64,000 nt of DNA, taken from positions 496,001 through 560,000 of the forward strand of contig CBDEFX010000002.1 of assembly GCA_965237635.1 (NCBI GenBank). Direction: 5' to 3'. Positions 43,965-52,850 of the stretch are shown here, piece by piece. The notes beneath the pieces are model-generated. The model was not told where the DNA came from, searched no databases, and worked only from the letters and a program-made list of their open reading frames with translations. The position numbers and the translations under genes are program-made. Position 1 is the first letter of the stretch, and the number at the start of each line of letters is the position of its first letter. Origin of the DNA: CBDEFX01 sp965237635 (GTDB lineage: Bacteria; Chloroflexota; Dehalococcoidia; Lucifugimonadales; CAUZJF01).

Positions 43965-44364
43965 AAAAACGGACCTGTCACTGCGACAGATCGCAAAGAA
44001 ACTCGGCGTGAGCCACAGCCTGCTCGTCCTTTGGAGGCAGGGCAAACGGACCTTGTCTAGGGAGCTACAAGAGAGATACCATACCATTGCTGCGAGTGGT
44101 TACAACAACCGCAGCCCCGAGGCCTTTACGCGTTCGTTACCCCGCGGGCCGGTAGCTCAGTCTGGTCAGAGCATCGGACTTTTAATCCGAGTGTCCAGGG
44201 TTCGAATCCCTGCCGGCTCACTTCCCATCCACCGCATAACGAAGGGGCTCACGGCAAATCGCCGTGAGCCCTGTTTTGTACAAAAAGGCCATTTGTCAAC
44301 CGTTTGTCAACGCGCGCTCCTGGGTTTTGTCAGCGGCACCCTTGTCGGGGAGTGCGCCGGCTAA
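43954..44364 (+). CDS. HTH small protein whose frame runs into tRNA-Lys
   Basis: ATG 43954: PSRKTDLSLRQIAKKLGVSHSLLVLWRQGKRTLSRELQERYHTIA is a convincing helix-turn-helix of the excisionase or Cro type. After about residue 60 the frame continues through the attachment site and the whole tRNA-Lys to a stop at 44364; that tail is probably not real protein. Possibly the element's excisionase or repressor, with its C-terminus altered by integration. Confidence 0.6.
   Translation: MPSRKTDLSLRQIAKKLGVSHSLLVLWRQGKRTLSRELQERYHTIAASGYNNRSPEAFTRSLPRGPVAQSGQSIGLLIRVSRVRIPAGSLPIHRITKGLTANRREPCFVQKGHLSTVCQRALLGFVSGTLVGECAG
44145..44188 (+). repeat. attR: 44-bp repeat inside intact tRNA-Lys
   Basis: Identical to 35977-36020; here it continues into the tRNA 3' half. 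Confidence 0.85.
44146..44220 (+). tRNA. tRNA-Lys (UUU)
   Basis: Acceptor gggccgg with ccggctc, D-arm tagctcagtctggtcagagca, anticodon stem tcgga/tccga with loop cttttaa (UUU), T-arm cagggttcgaatccctg. No encoded CCA. Its 5' flank belongs to the element, so its native promoter probably remained with the half gene at 35977. Confidence 0.95.
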
Positions 44365-44900
44365 CAATTTGTCGAACGTCTCAGCGGCGGCCTGCTGGAT
44401 GCCAGGTAGCACGTGGCTGTAGACATCGAGAGTGATGCCGACGGTGCTGTGACCCAATCTCTCGCTCATTACCTTTGGATGGACGCCCTGCTCCAGCATC
44501 AGGGTTGCGTGACTGTGCCGCAGGTCGTGAAGCCGGACCCCTTGCAGGCCTGTCCGCCCGGCTATACGTCGGAACGCGTGACTCACGGTCAACGGAAGCA
44601 CGGTCGAGCCGTCCAGGCGGGTGAATACTAGATCGTTTTCCGACAGGGGGGCCTCGAATCTGCTCCATTGTCTCACGGTGTTCTATGAGAGCAAGTGCCA
44701 GGCTAGGGGGCATTGCCACCTGCCGGCGTCCCTTGGCGCTCTTTGGTTCGCTGAACACGACCCTGCCCCCTTTAAGGACGTGGAGGGCGCGGCTGATGGT
44801 GATAGTGCACATAAGAGGGTCAACGATTCGCCATTTCAAGGCCAGGATTTCGGACCGGCGGGCTCCGGTGTAGAGCAATGTGAGGAAGACCCCATAGAGA
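44296..44900 (-). pseudogene. Second tyrosine integrase, frameshifted and N-terminally truncated
   Basis: Reads toward the tRNA 3' end, the usual layout of a tRNA-site phage or ICE. Catalytic parts are present: TLLYTGARRSEILALKW, then a frame slip near 44655, then DLVFTRLDG, VRLHDLRHSHATLML, RLGHSTVGITLDVYSHVL. The N-terminus is lost where a P450-like sequence begins near 44900. Distinct from the integrase at 36.0 kb. Confidence 0.85.
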
Positions 44901-45027
44901 GGGCTCTGGCGGCCTACCCCCTGTCGGCCGCGTTGATCTGCGAGATCCTGGGCGTTCCCACGGGGGACCGGGGTCAGTTCAAAACGTGGGTTGAGGATAT
45001 TGGCGCGTTTGTCGGCGGGGTCGGCTC
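44900..45027 (+). pseudogene. Cytochrome P450 fragment
   Basis: About 42 residues, LAAYPLSAALICEILGVPTGDRGQFKTWVEDIGAFVGG, match the P450 helix C/D region (YPLPxxVIxxLLGVPxxDRxxFxxWxxD). No heme or ExxR region is nearby; IS1380 D follows. Confidence 0.6.
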
Positions 45028-45030
45028 TTA

Positions 45031-46752
45031 GCCCGAATCCACCGAAGGAGGGCGTCGGGTTAGCGTCCTGAGGCGGCAAGAAGGTGCTCCTGTGCTTCTG
45101 GGATAATGGTTTTGTAGCAAAAAAACGGCCCCGGAAAAGGAGCACCCAGTAGATGCTGCCACGCAACCACCCCGACCGGATCCAAATCACCTTCGACGAC
45201 CGCCGCTTGGTGGCCAATGCCGGGCTGCTCCTTCCGGCCACCCTGGCGCGGCACCTCGGCCTGCCCGAACTCGTCCGGCAGCGCCTCGACCTGGGCGATG
45301 CCCCGGGGCGGGCGAACACGAGCGACAAGATGATGACGCTGGTGGCGTCTGCGCTGGCTGGGGGCGACTGCATTGACGACGCCGATGTGTTGCGCACCGG
45401 GGGGACGGCCTGCACCCTGGACGGCACGGTCAAGGCGCCATCCACCCTGGGCACCTTCCTGCGCAGCTTCTGGTGGGGCCACGTCCGTCAACTCGACCGG
45501 GTGAGCCGCGAGTTGCTGGCCCGGGCTTGGCAGGCCGGGGCGGGACCCGGCGACGGGCCCCTGACCATTGACCTGGACTCCACCATCTGCGAGACCTACG
45601 GACTGGCCAAGGAGGGCGCCCGCCACCACGGCTATACCGGCAAGCGGGGCTACCACCCGCTGCCGGCCATCGCCGCCGGCACCGGAGACGTGCTGATGTC
45701 CCGGCTGCGCGAGGGCCGGGCCAACACCGCCCGCGGCGCCGCCCACTTCCTGCGGGAGACGGTGGGACGGGTGCGCTACGCCGGGGCCGACGGACGACTC
45801 ACGCTACGGGCCGACAGCGGGTTCTACACTCATGGCGTGGTATCCGTCTGCCGCAAGATGGATGTCCGCTTCTCCATCACCATCCGCCAGCACAAAAGCC
45901 TGCACAATCTCATCGAGGCGATACCCGAAGATGCCTGGACGCCGATTCCTTACTGGATGGACGGTGCCGCCGATGTGGCCGAGACCACCTGCACCCCCTT
46001 CCAGGCCGAGGCGGACGCCGCGCCGGTACGGCTCATCGTCCGGCGGGTGAAGCCGACGCCCGGTTCCCAACTGGCCCTCTTCGCCAAATACAGCTATCAT
46101 GGCTTCATCACCGACCGGGACGGGGAGTTGCTCGAACTGGAGGCTGACCATCGCCGCCACGCCGAGATCGAGAATGCCATACGCGACCTCAAGTACGGCG
46201 TCGGGCTGAACCATCTCCCCTCGGGCCGCTTCGCCGCCAACGGCGCCTGGCTGGCCGTCTAGACGATGGCCCACAACCTGGCCCGCTGGACGGCGCGGAT
46301 CGGTCTGGGAGAGCGGATAGCCACCACCAAGACCCTCCGGCGGCGGTTCTTCTCCCTGGCCGGACGGCTCACCCGCTCGGCACGCCGGTTGACCCTGCAT
46401 CTTCCGGATCGCTGGCCTTGGGCTGAGAAGTTCAGCCGCGCCTTGGCCCGGCTGCGAGCCATTCCACTCCCGGCCTGACGGCACCGTCGGCGACCGACCC
46501 ACCCACCGGACAACCGAAGATCCCCGCAGACTCGTGCCAGCCCGGTCCGAGAGAGTTCCCTGCTGCGTATTCTCTCGCCATCCCGCGCATCGCAGCTCCC
46601 GCAGACGGCCATAGGGGCCCCTGTGCGGCGATGAAGACCGTCCGCCGACCTCCCTACCCCAAATGGAACCCAGGCTATTTCCCCTGTAGCTCCCTCACCC
46701 CCCCTTCCGTTTTCCTCACGCCGTCCATCGGTGTCCTTCGGTGGATTCGGGT
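45031..46752 (+). mobile_element. IS1380-family element D
   Basis: 1722 bp, flanked by tta on both sides (45028-45030, 46753-46755). Right terminal base changed (cgggt for cgggc). Confidence 0.92.
45153..46478 (+). pseudogene. IS1380 transposase D with nonsense codon
   Basis: Same 441-codon gene as B and E, but Gln codon CAG at 46260-46262 is TAG, ending the protein at 369 aa. The catalytic Glu region (HRRHAEIENAIRDLKYG) lies before the stop, but the C-terminal 72 residues are lost. Confidence 0.92.
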
Positions 46753-47413
46753 TTACGCCCCTTCTTCCAGTACGTGGGCTCCTGCCGGCGAACGGACGCC
46801 GTCGCTTGTGTCTCAGACAAGTGCACTCCTCGGGAACGGAAAGGTGCTGTTCGTAGGCGGGTGGGACGGCACCGCGTTCATGAACTCAGCGGAGCTTTGG
46901 GACCCGCTCACGGGCTCGTCGTCTACTGCCGACAACCTGATCGCACCTAGGGTCGTGCCTACCGCAACACTCCTTGCGGACGGCCGGGTGCTCGTCATCG
47001 GCGGCTACGGAGAAGTCAGCGGGAGCTTTGGACCCCTCGCCTCGGCCGAGATATACGACCCATCATCCGTGACCTGGTCCGGAGCTGGGGAGATGTTAAC
47101 GAGCCGCGTCGGGTACACGGCGACGGTACTTTCGGACGGGAGAGTGCTCGTTGCAGGGGGCGCATCGGTCCCAGGAGGCGTGCCCGACCGGGCGACGGAG
47201 ATATATGATCCTTCGACTGGCAGCTGGTCACGGGCTGCCGATACAATAGAACGACGCGAACGCTACACTGCAACACTACTAAAGGACGGTCGTATCCTGA
47301 TCGCGGGTGGGGCCGGCACCTCCGGTCTGGGCGGCCGGCCGCCCCTCACCTCGGCAGAGGTCTACGACCCGGCAACCGACACCTGGACGCCATCTACGGA
47401 GGCGGCGCGATGA
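46753..47413 (+). pseudogene. Kelch-repeat protein, 5'-truncated at IS1380 D
   Basis: Kelch sequence begins at the IS edge with YAPSSSTWAPAGE and continues through four repeats (GNGKVLFVGGWDG, DGRVLVIGGYG, DGRVLVAGGAS, DGRILIAGGAG) to the family ending PATDTWTPSTEAAR. The stop overlaps the next kelch start as ATGA. No signal peptide or start remains. Confidence 0.8.
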
Positions 47414-48801
47414 GCTATAGTGACGAGAACCATGTAGCCCTCGGCAGGGCCCTCATCAGGTCTATGGTCTGGCGCATGCTGCACCTTGCACCGATCGCCG
47501 GCGCGGTCGCCGCATTGGGCGTCGCCTGCGGCACGGCGGCCAACCCTCTGCCAATCGCCACCGTCTCGCCGACCGGCACTGCCGCTCCGGCTCCTACGGT
47601 CGCGCCGCTCGCCACCGTTGCGCCTGCGGCCGCAGGCGCGCGAGGACAGGCACCGGCGTCCGTCTTCGTGATACCGACGCCTCGGCCTACACGCACTCCC
47701 ATGCCCAGGGTCGAGGGGGATATGACGCAGCCCGTCCTCTATGGCCACACCGGGACGCTGCTCGAAGACGGAAGGGTGCTTGTTGCGGGCGGTCAGGTGG
47801 GTGGTCAGAGCGAGGGATTCCTATCCGACGGTCTGATCTCGGCGGAGATTTTCGACCCATCAACCGGCCGCTGGTCCCGGACCGGCTCCATGCTGGAGCC
47901 GCACAGGTTCCACGGCGCGGTCCTTCTTGTGGACGGCAGGGTGCTGGTCTCGGGAGGGATTAGCGGCGAGTTTGAGCGTTCTCCGGCCAGCGCGGACGTC
48001 ACCGGCGTGGGTACTACGGCTTCCGCGGAGGTATACAATCCGTCCACCGAGACCTGGTCAATCGTCGGCGACATGCCCGGGGAGATGGGCGCTCACTCAC
48101 TCGAGCTGCTCGAGAACGGCAAGGTGTTGGCGCTGGGCGGGATCAAGCACTCGGTGGGGCTTTACGACCCGTCTTCCGGAACTTGGGCCTCTGCTGGCGC
48201 ATCGGCCACATCCCGTGAGTCTTACCCAAGTGCGCTCCTTGGGAACGGGAAGGTGCTGTTAGTAGGTGGGTGGGACGGCAGTGCGTTGATGGACTCCGTG
48301 GAGCTTTACGACCCACTCACGGGCTCGTCGTCTTCGACCGGCAGCCTGATGGCACCTCGGGTCGCGTCTACGGCAGCGGTCCTCGCTGACGGCAGGGTGC
48401 TTGTAAGCGGCGGCCACGCGACCGCCGACGGGAGTACTGGACTCGTGGCCTCAGCGGAGATATACGATCCATCGTCGGGGAGCTGGTCAGTCACTGGGGA
48501 AATGGCAACCAAACGCGTCCGTCACACGGCGACGCTACTCTCGGACGGCAGAGTGCTCGTCGTTGGAGGCTCCCCGAACCGGACGACGGAGATATACGAT
48601 CCCTCGACAGGCAGCTGGTCGAGGACGGCCCGTACGATAGAGCACCGCGAGTGGCACACGGTGACACTGCTCAACGACGGCCGGGTCCTGGTGGCGGGCG
48701 GCGCGAGCGGCATCAGTGGCCGCGAGTTCCCGATCGCCTCCGCGGAGGTTTACGACCCGGCTACCGACACCTGGACCCCATCTACGGAGGCGGCGCGATG
48801 A
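47410..48801 (+). CDS. Kelch-repeat lipoprotein
   Basis: 463 aa. Long signal peptide with lipobox LGVAC-G (Cys about residue 40), Ala/Pro/Thr/Val linker, PTPRPTRTPMPR spacer, then at least six kelch repeats with DGRVLVxGG strands and EIYDPSTGSWS turns. Predicted to fold into a beta-propeller outside the membrane. Translationally coupled on both sides. Close paralogue of the 1765-3110 gene. Confidence 0.9.
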   Translation: MSYSDENHVALGRALIRSMVWRMLHLAPIAGAVAALGVACGTAANPLPIATVSPTGTAAPAPTVAPLATVAPAAAGARGQAPASVFVIPTPRPTRTPMPRVEGDMTQPVLYGHTGTLLEDGRVLVAGGQVGGQSEGFLSDGLISAEIFDPSTGRWSRTGSMLEPHRFHGAVLLVDGRVLVSGGISGEFERSPASADVTGVGTTASAEVYNPSTETWSIVGDMPGEMGAHSLELLENGKVLALGGIKHSVGLYDPSSGTWASAGASATSRESYPSALLGNGKVLLVGGWDGSALMDSVELYDPLTGSSSSTGSLMAPRVASTAAVLADGRVLVSGGHATADGSTGLVASAEIYDPSSGSWSVTGEMATKRVRHTATLLSDGRVLVVGGSPNRTTEIYDPSTGSWSRTARTIEHREWHTVTLLNDGRVLVAGGASGISGREFPIASAEVYDPATDTWTPSTEAAR

Positions 48802-50243
48802 GCTATCGTGACGAGAATCAGGCAGCCCTCGGCGGGTCCCTCAGCCGTCCCACGTTTCGGGGCGTACTGCGGGTGGCGTCGGCCGCTATTGGGCTCGCCG
48901 TGGTGGGCCTCGCCTGCGGCGCGGGCGCCAGCCCTCCGCCCATTCCCACTGCCGTTGTCCCACCGGTTCCTACGGTCGCGCCTGCCGCCACCGCCGCCCC
49001 GTCGACAGTGGTCGCTCCCGCTCAAGCGCCAGCGTCCGTTTTCCAATTCCCGCCGACGCGTACCCCACTGCCTACGCCCACTCCCTTCCCCAGGGCAGAG
49101 GGGGACATGGCGCAAGGCGTTCTGTATAACCACACTGCAACGCTTCTCGAAGACGGCCGGGTGCTGGTTGCCGGGGGTCAGACCACAAGGAGGGGGAGCC
49201 AATTCTCATTACCACCAGGTGTGGCCTCGGCGGAGATTTACGATCCATCTACCGGCCGCTGGTCGCCTACAAGCCCGATGTTCGACGCACGCAGACATCA
49301 CGGTGCAGTCCTGTTCGAGGACGGCAGGGTGCTGGTCGCAGGCGGGTTGACCGATGAGTTTGGGACTAATCCGGAGGGTGCGTGGATCGACTGGGTGGGT
49401 TCTATCGGCTCCGCAGAGGTGTACGACCCGACGACCGAGACCTGGTCGCTCGTCGGCGACATGCCCGAGCAGACGGTCAGCCTCATCGGCACGCAAAGCA
49501 TGAGACCGGCCATCTTGCTAGAGATGCTGGATAACGGCAAGGTGCTGGCAATAGGTGGGCTCGGGCCCTCGGCAGGGGGGCTTTACGACCCGTCTTCCGG
49601 CACCTGGGCCTCTGATGGCGAACCGGCAACGTCTAGTAAGTATCAGAAACGCCTGGAGCACAGAAGCGTGCTACTTGGGAACGGCAAGGTGCTGTTCATA
49701 GGCGGGTGGGACGGGAGGGCGCAGCGGGGCTCGATGATGGACTCAGTGGAGCTCTACGACCCGCTCACGGGCTCGGCGTCTCCGACCGGCAGCCTGAGCG
49801 GGCCTCGGCTATTGCCTTCCGTAGCGGTCCTCGCGGACGGCCGGGTGCTCGCCGCCGGCGGCCTCGGCGGAATCAGCTTCAGGAGCGTCGCCACATCGGA
49901 GATATACGATCCACAGTCCGGGACCTGGTCGGGGGCTGAGGAGATGACGACGAAGCGGATCCTCCACACGATGACGGTGCTCCCGGACGGGAGAGTGCTC
50001 GTCGTAGGAGACGGCCCGAACCGGTGGACGGAGATATACGATCCCTCGACGGGCATCTGGTCCAGGGTCGCCAGCACGATAGCAGGGCGCCTGGGGCACA
50101 CGGCAACGGTACTTAAGGACGGCCGGGTCCTGGTCGCGGGTGGGACGAGCCCCGAACGTGGCCAGCCGTTCCCCAGCACCTCCGCGGAGGTCTACGACCC
50201 AGTAGCCGATACCTGGACGCCATCTACGGAGGCCGCGCGATAG
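48798..50243 (+). CDS. Kelch-repeat lipoprotein
   Basis: 481 aa from ATG 48798 (ATGA overlap). Lipobox VVGLAC-G, Pro/Ala-rich linker, then kelch repeats including FDARRHHGAVLFEDGRVLVAGGLTDEF and DWVGSIGSAEVYDP. It is the best full-length guide to the truncated gene at 3107-4067. Last gene of the array; ends at a repeat-rich gap. Confidence 0.9.
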   Translation: MSYRDENQAALGGSLSRPTFRGVLRVASAAIGLAVVGLACGAGASPPPIPTAVVPPVPTVAPAATAAPSTVVAPAQAPASVFQFPPTRTPLPTPTPFPRAEGDMAQGVLYNHTATLLEDGRVLVAGGQTTRRGSQFSLPPGVASAEIYDPSTGRWSPTSPMFDARRHHGAVLFEDGRVLVAGGLTDEFGTNPEGAWIDWVGSIGSAEVYDPTTETWSLVGDMPEQTVSLIGTQSMRPAILLEMLDNGKVLAIGGLGPSAGGLYDPSSGTWASDGEPATSSKYQKRLEHRSVLLGNGKVLFIGGWDGRAQRGSMMDSVELYDPLTGSASPTGSLSGPRLLPSVAVLADGRVLAAGGLGGISFRSVATSEIYDPQSGTWSGAEEMTTKRILHTMTVLPDGRVLVVGDGPNRWTEIYDPSTGIWSRVASTIAGRLGHTATVLKDGRVLVAGGTSPERGQPFPSTSAEVYDPVADTWTPSTEAAR

Positions 50244-50254
50244 TCGCCAGTCCA

Positions 50255-50380
50255 GATAAGTCTGAACGATGTAATCGCTATGAAAATAGCGTCGATGGGT
50301 GGTGATCGCCATGAGCAGACAGGATGTTTTCCGAGTCCCGATGCCCATCGGGGCGAGGAATCTGGGGTGGGGCCTCGGAT
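50255..50380. repeat. Dispersed repeat with embedded palindrome
   Basis: Inverted match to 7508-7590 (cgctatgaaaatagcg ... caggatgtttt ... gaatctggggtgggg). Here a GATGC-type hairpin (gagtcccgatgcccatcggg) splits the repeat between ttttcc and cgagga. The 239-bp gap to the next gene has no ORF. Confidence 0.7.
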
Positions 50381-50482
50381 CCTTCGACTGGTCGGGACGG
50401 CTGACAGAAACGCCTAGCCCCAGATTCTTCTGACCGGTATCAGTTGTGGTAACCTGGCAGCCTTCACGGAGGTAACCGGCAA

Positions 50483-50998
50483 GTGGTCTACAAACTCAAG
50501 CCCCTGGAGTTGGGCCTCGACTTCGAGGATCGCGGCTACCGCCTAGACCTCGTGTGCGAGCAACACTATAGCCAAAGGGGGACTACGTTCGTTCCTGAGA
50601 GGCTCCATAAGGCTGCGATGCCCGGAGGCGTGATGACAGGTAGCAAGCGCGAGGTTCGGACAGATCGCAAGGAGAAGGTCATGCATAGCACGGTCTCGCT
50701 CCAGGAACCTGGCCGGTTTAGGAACGGCACTCCAAGTACGCGTACAGCCAGGCTACTAGTCCAGCCGACGCCCCCTCCGCATTTCGAGGAGGCCATGGCG
50801 CCCCAGGGCGACGCTCAGAGCTCCTGGACCTTCAAATGGAGACTGGTGGCGACGATCAACGTCGCACGCGGCCGAGACCCAAAGGTACAGCGAACGGTGA
50901 AGATCAGGCTCGCGCAGGCGGCAGCTGGAGGCCGCGTCGGTGCCAAGCCACGCATGTCCACACCGAAGAGAAGAACGGGGTCCGCAGCTGGCGAGTGA
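50483..50998 (+). CDS. Arrestin-like family protein 1 (internally shortened)
   Basis: 171 aa from GTG 50483 behind GGAGG. Starts VYKLKPLELGLDFEDRGY like its paralogues, then jumps to RLDLVCEQHY, lacking the about 21-residue GDTIDxxVxLxPNG strand pair. The C-terminal half (TARLLVQPTPPPHFEEA...SSWTFKWRLVATINVARGRDPKVQRTVKIRL) is intact. No signal peptide. The fold looks like Spo0M/arrestin beta-sandwiches (inference). The deletion probably damages the N-terminal sandwich. Confidence 0.65.
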   Translation: MVYKLKPLELGLDFEDRGYRLDLVCEQHYSQRGTTFVPERLHKAAMPGGVMTGSKREVRTDRKEKVMHSTVSLQEPGRFRNGTPSTRTARLLVQPTPPPHFEEAMAPQGDAQSSWTFKWRLVATINVARGRDPKVQRTVKIRLAQAAAGGRVGAKPRMSTPKRRTGSAAGE

Positions 50999-51017
50999 AA
51001 CCGGAGGTATGGTTGCA

Positions 51018-51602
51018 ATGGTGTACAAACTCAAGCCCTTGGAGCTGAGCCTAGACTTCGCTGACCAGAGCTACGAGCTTGGCGACACGATTGACGTGCG
51101 GGTCACGCTGACGCCCAACGGGGACCAGGAAGTCAGAGGCGGCCGCGTCGACCTAGTGTGCGAGGAGCGCTACAAGCAGAGAGGGACTACATTCGTTCCG
51201 GATACCTATTCACAGGCCAGCCGGGCCGGAGGCGGGATCTCAGGTAGCACACGCAGCGTTGGGACGGAACGCGAGGAGAGGGTCGTTCACAGCACGGTCT
51301 CGATCCTGGAAGAGGGACGACTGGCCGGAGGCGCCCCGAGCATACTCGCGGCCAGGCTGCTGGTCCAGCCGACTCCCCCTCTGCATTTCGAGGACGCTAA
51401 AGCACTTCAACGTGACGCTCAGAGCTCGTGGACGTTCAAGTGGACGCTCGTCGCGACGGTCAACGTTGTGCGAGGCCGAGACCCCAAGGTCCAACGGGCC
51501 GTGAAGGTCAGGCTCCCGCAGGCGGCGGTCGGGGGCCGCGTCGGCGCCAAGCCACGATTGTCGACGCCAAAGAGAAAAACGGGGTCCGGGCCCGGCGCTT
51601 GA
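51018..51602 (+). CDS. Arrestin-like family protein 2
   Basis: 194 aa, full length: VYKLKPLELSLDFADQSYELGDTIDVRVTLTPNG, GGRVDLVCEERY, STVSILEEGRL, ARLLVQPTPPLHF, SSWTFKWTLVATVNVVRGRDPKVQRAVKVRLP, then a basic tail (KPRLSTPKRKTG). All-beta, cytosolic. ATG 51018 follows CCGGAGG by ten bases. Conserved strand pattern suggests a two-domain arrestin/Spo0M fold; function unknown. Confidence 0.75.
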   Translation: MVYKLKPLELSLDFADQSYELGDTIDVRVTLTPNGDQEVRGGRVDLVCEERYKQRGTTFVPDTYSQASRAGGGISGSTRSVGTEREERVVHSTVSILEEGRLAGGAPSILAARLLVQPTPPLHFEDAKALQRDAQSSWTFKWTLVATVNVVRGRDPKVQRAVKVRLPQAAVGGRVGAKPRLSTPKRKTGSGPGA

Positions 51603-51689
51603 ACAAGAACAACACTGACAAAAGGGGCTTTGCCCAAGAAGTGTCGCGTGAGGCGAGTCGCCCTGCCACAACCCCCCTTCGATACGTGC

Positions 51690-51915
51690 CCCCGATGCGG
51701 CATCGGGACTACTCAGGGCGAACGGTGACTCTAGACTACGTTCGTGGTGGGCAACACTATGTCTGCAGTGCGGACCGGACATATGAAAGTAACTTTGGGA
51801 GCACTCTTTGTCCCTTCTCCCGCCCCGCGGGAGAAGGTTAGGATGAGGGTTCCCGTCTGAAACGCTGCAACAACGCCGCACGGTGAGCAGTTACTTGAGA
51901 GCTTGTCGAACCACG
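51690..51915. repeat. Palindrome plus inverted copy of the 14.9 kb repeat
   Basis: A GATGCGGCATC palindrome at 51690-51712, a ggagaagg/ccttctcc region near 51810-51840, and 51855-51915 matching the reverse complement of 14895-14960. Confidence 0.7.
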
Positions 51916-51966
51916 GTTCCCGATCGTCACTTTCGAGGCAAAGCCGCCGGAGGAGATGGAACTACC

Positions 51967-52850
51967 ATGAGACACAAGATCGCCGTTGTCTTGATCGTTC
52001 TCGGGTTCGGCGGCGGGTTCGTTTTGCAGGGGGCTTCCGTGGCAACGGCTGCCGGTCCTCAGGCTTCGCTCGTTGAAATCGACGGGGTCATTCAGCCGTC
52101 CACCGCTCGGTTTCTGGCTCGCGCTATCGACAAAGCCCAGGACGACCGCTCCCGGCTGCTGATCGTGACTCTGGACACCCCGGGCGGCCTTTTCGAGTCG
52201 ACCAGGAAGATGGTCGAGTCGATGCTGGATCCACCCGTCCCCATCGTGGTCTATGTATCGCCGCAGGGCGCTCGGGCGGCGTCTGCCGGAACATTCATAA
52301 CCGCGGCGGCACACATCGCGGCCATGGCGCCCGTCAGCAACATCGGCGCGGCCACTCCCGTCGGCGCCGGTGGGGACCTTCCCGCAACGTTGGAGTCCAA
52401 GGCTAAGCAGGACGCCTCGGCTCTAATCCGCAGTATCGCCGAAAGACGGGGCCGCAACGCCGAGGCCCTGGAGGCTACCGTCCTGAAGGCGACCTCGTAC
52501 TCGGCGTCCGAGGCGCTTGAAAACGAGATCATCGACCTGATCGCTGAGAACATGGACGATCTGATGGCCCAGCTCAACGGTATGACCGTGCAGATCGGAG
52601 GAGGCGTCGTCGACCTCGAGACCGAGGGGCTGGATGTCGTGAAAATAGAGGAGACCCTCCTAGAGGGCGTCCTGAGCTTCCTGTCGAACCCAACCATCAT
52701 CCTCTTGCTGCTGGCCCTTGGAGTGATTGGGGTGTTCCTGGAGTTCGTTATAGGGGTCGGGCTGATCTTGCCAGGGGTCACCGGCATCGCGCTCTTGGTG
52801 CTGGCTTTCGTCGGGATGGGGCAGATAGAGGTTACGTCAATAGGTGTGTA
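51967..52850 (+). pseudogene. nfeD: NfeD/ClpP-class membrane serine protease, N-terminal part
   Basis: ATG 51967 after GGAG. Signal peptide, then the ClpP-like domain: LDTPGGLFES, catalytic Ser in ARAASAGTF, Lys in LKATSYSASEAL, then membrane helices (PTIILLLLALGVIGVFLEFVIG...). Cut by IS256 at about 52844 after GMGQIEVTSIG. NfeD proteases act at the membrane with stomatin partners. The remainder is at 54179-54741. Confidence 0.88.

Larger units (their letters stand above)
36021..44188. mobile_element. Integrated element in tRNA-Lys, about 8.2 kb
   Basis: Bounded by the 44-bp repeat, with an integrase at one end and small DNA-binding proteins at the other. Later IS66, IS1380 and IS3 pieces account for more than 4 kb, so the original element was small. 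No capsid, relaxase or replication initiator is recognisable; the ATPase is the main large gene. Confidence 0.75.

Noticed and set aside
44189..44364. Genuine C-terminal extension of the HTH protein through tRNA-Lys
   Set aside because: The peptide GPVAQSGQSIGLLIRVSRVRIPAGS is the well-known artefact of translating a tRNA; kept only as a note on the attachment geometry.
20973..46262. Amber codon reassignment, because three genes carry a lone in-frame TAG
   Set aside because: TAG ends several normal genes here (lpd, PadR, nfeD OB-fold part), and other IS1380 copies have CAG at the same position, so these are nonsense mutations.
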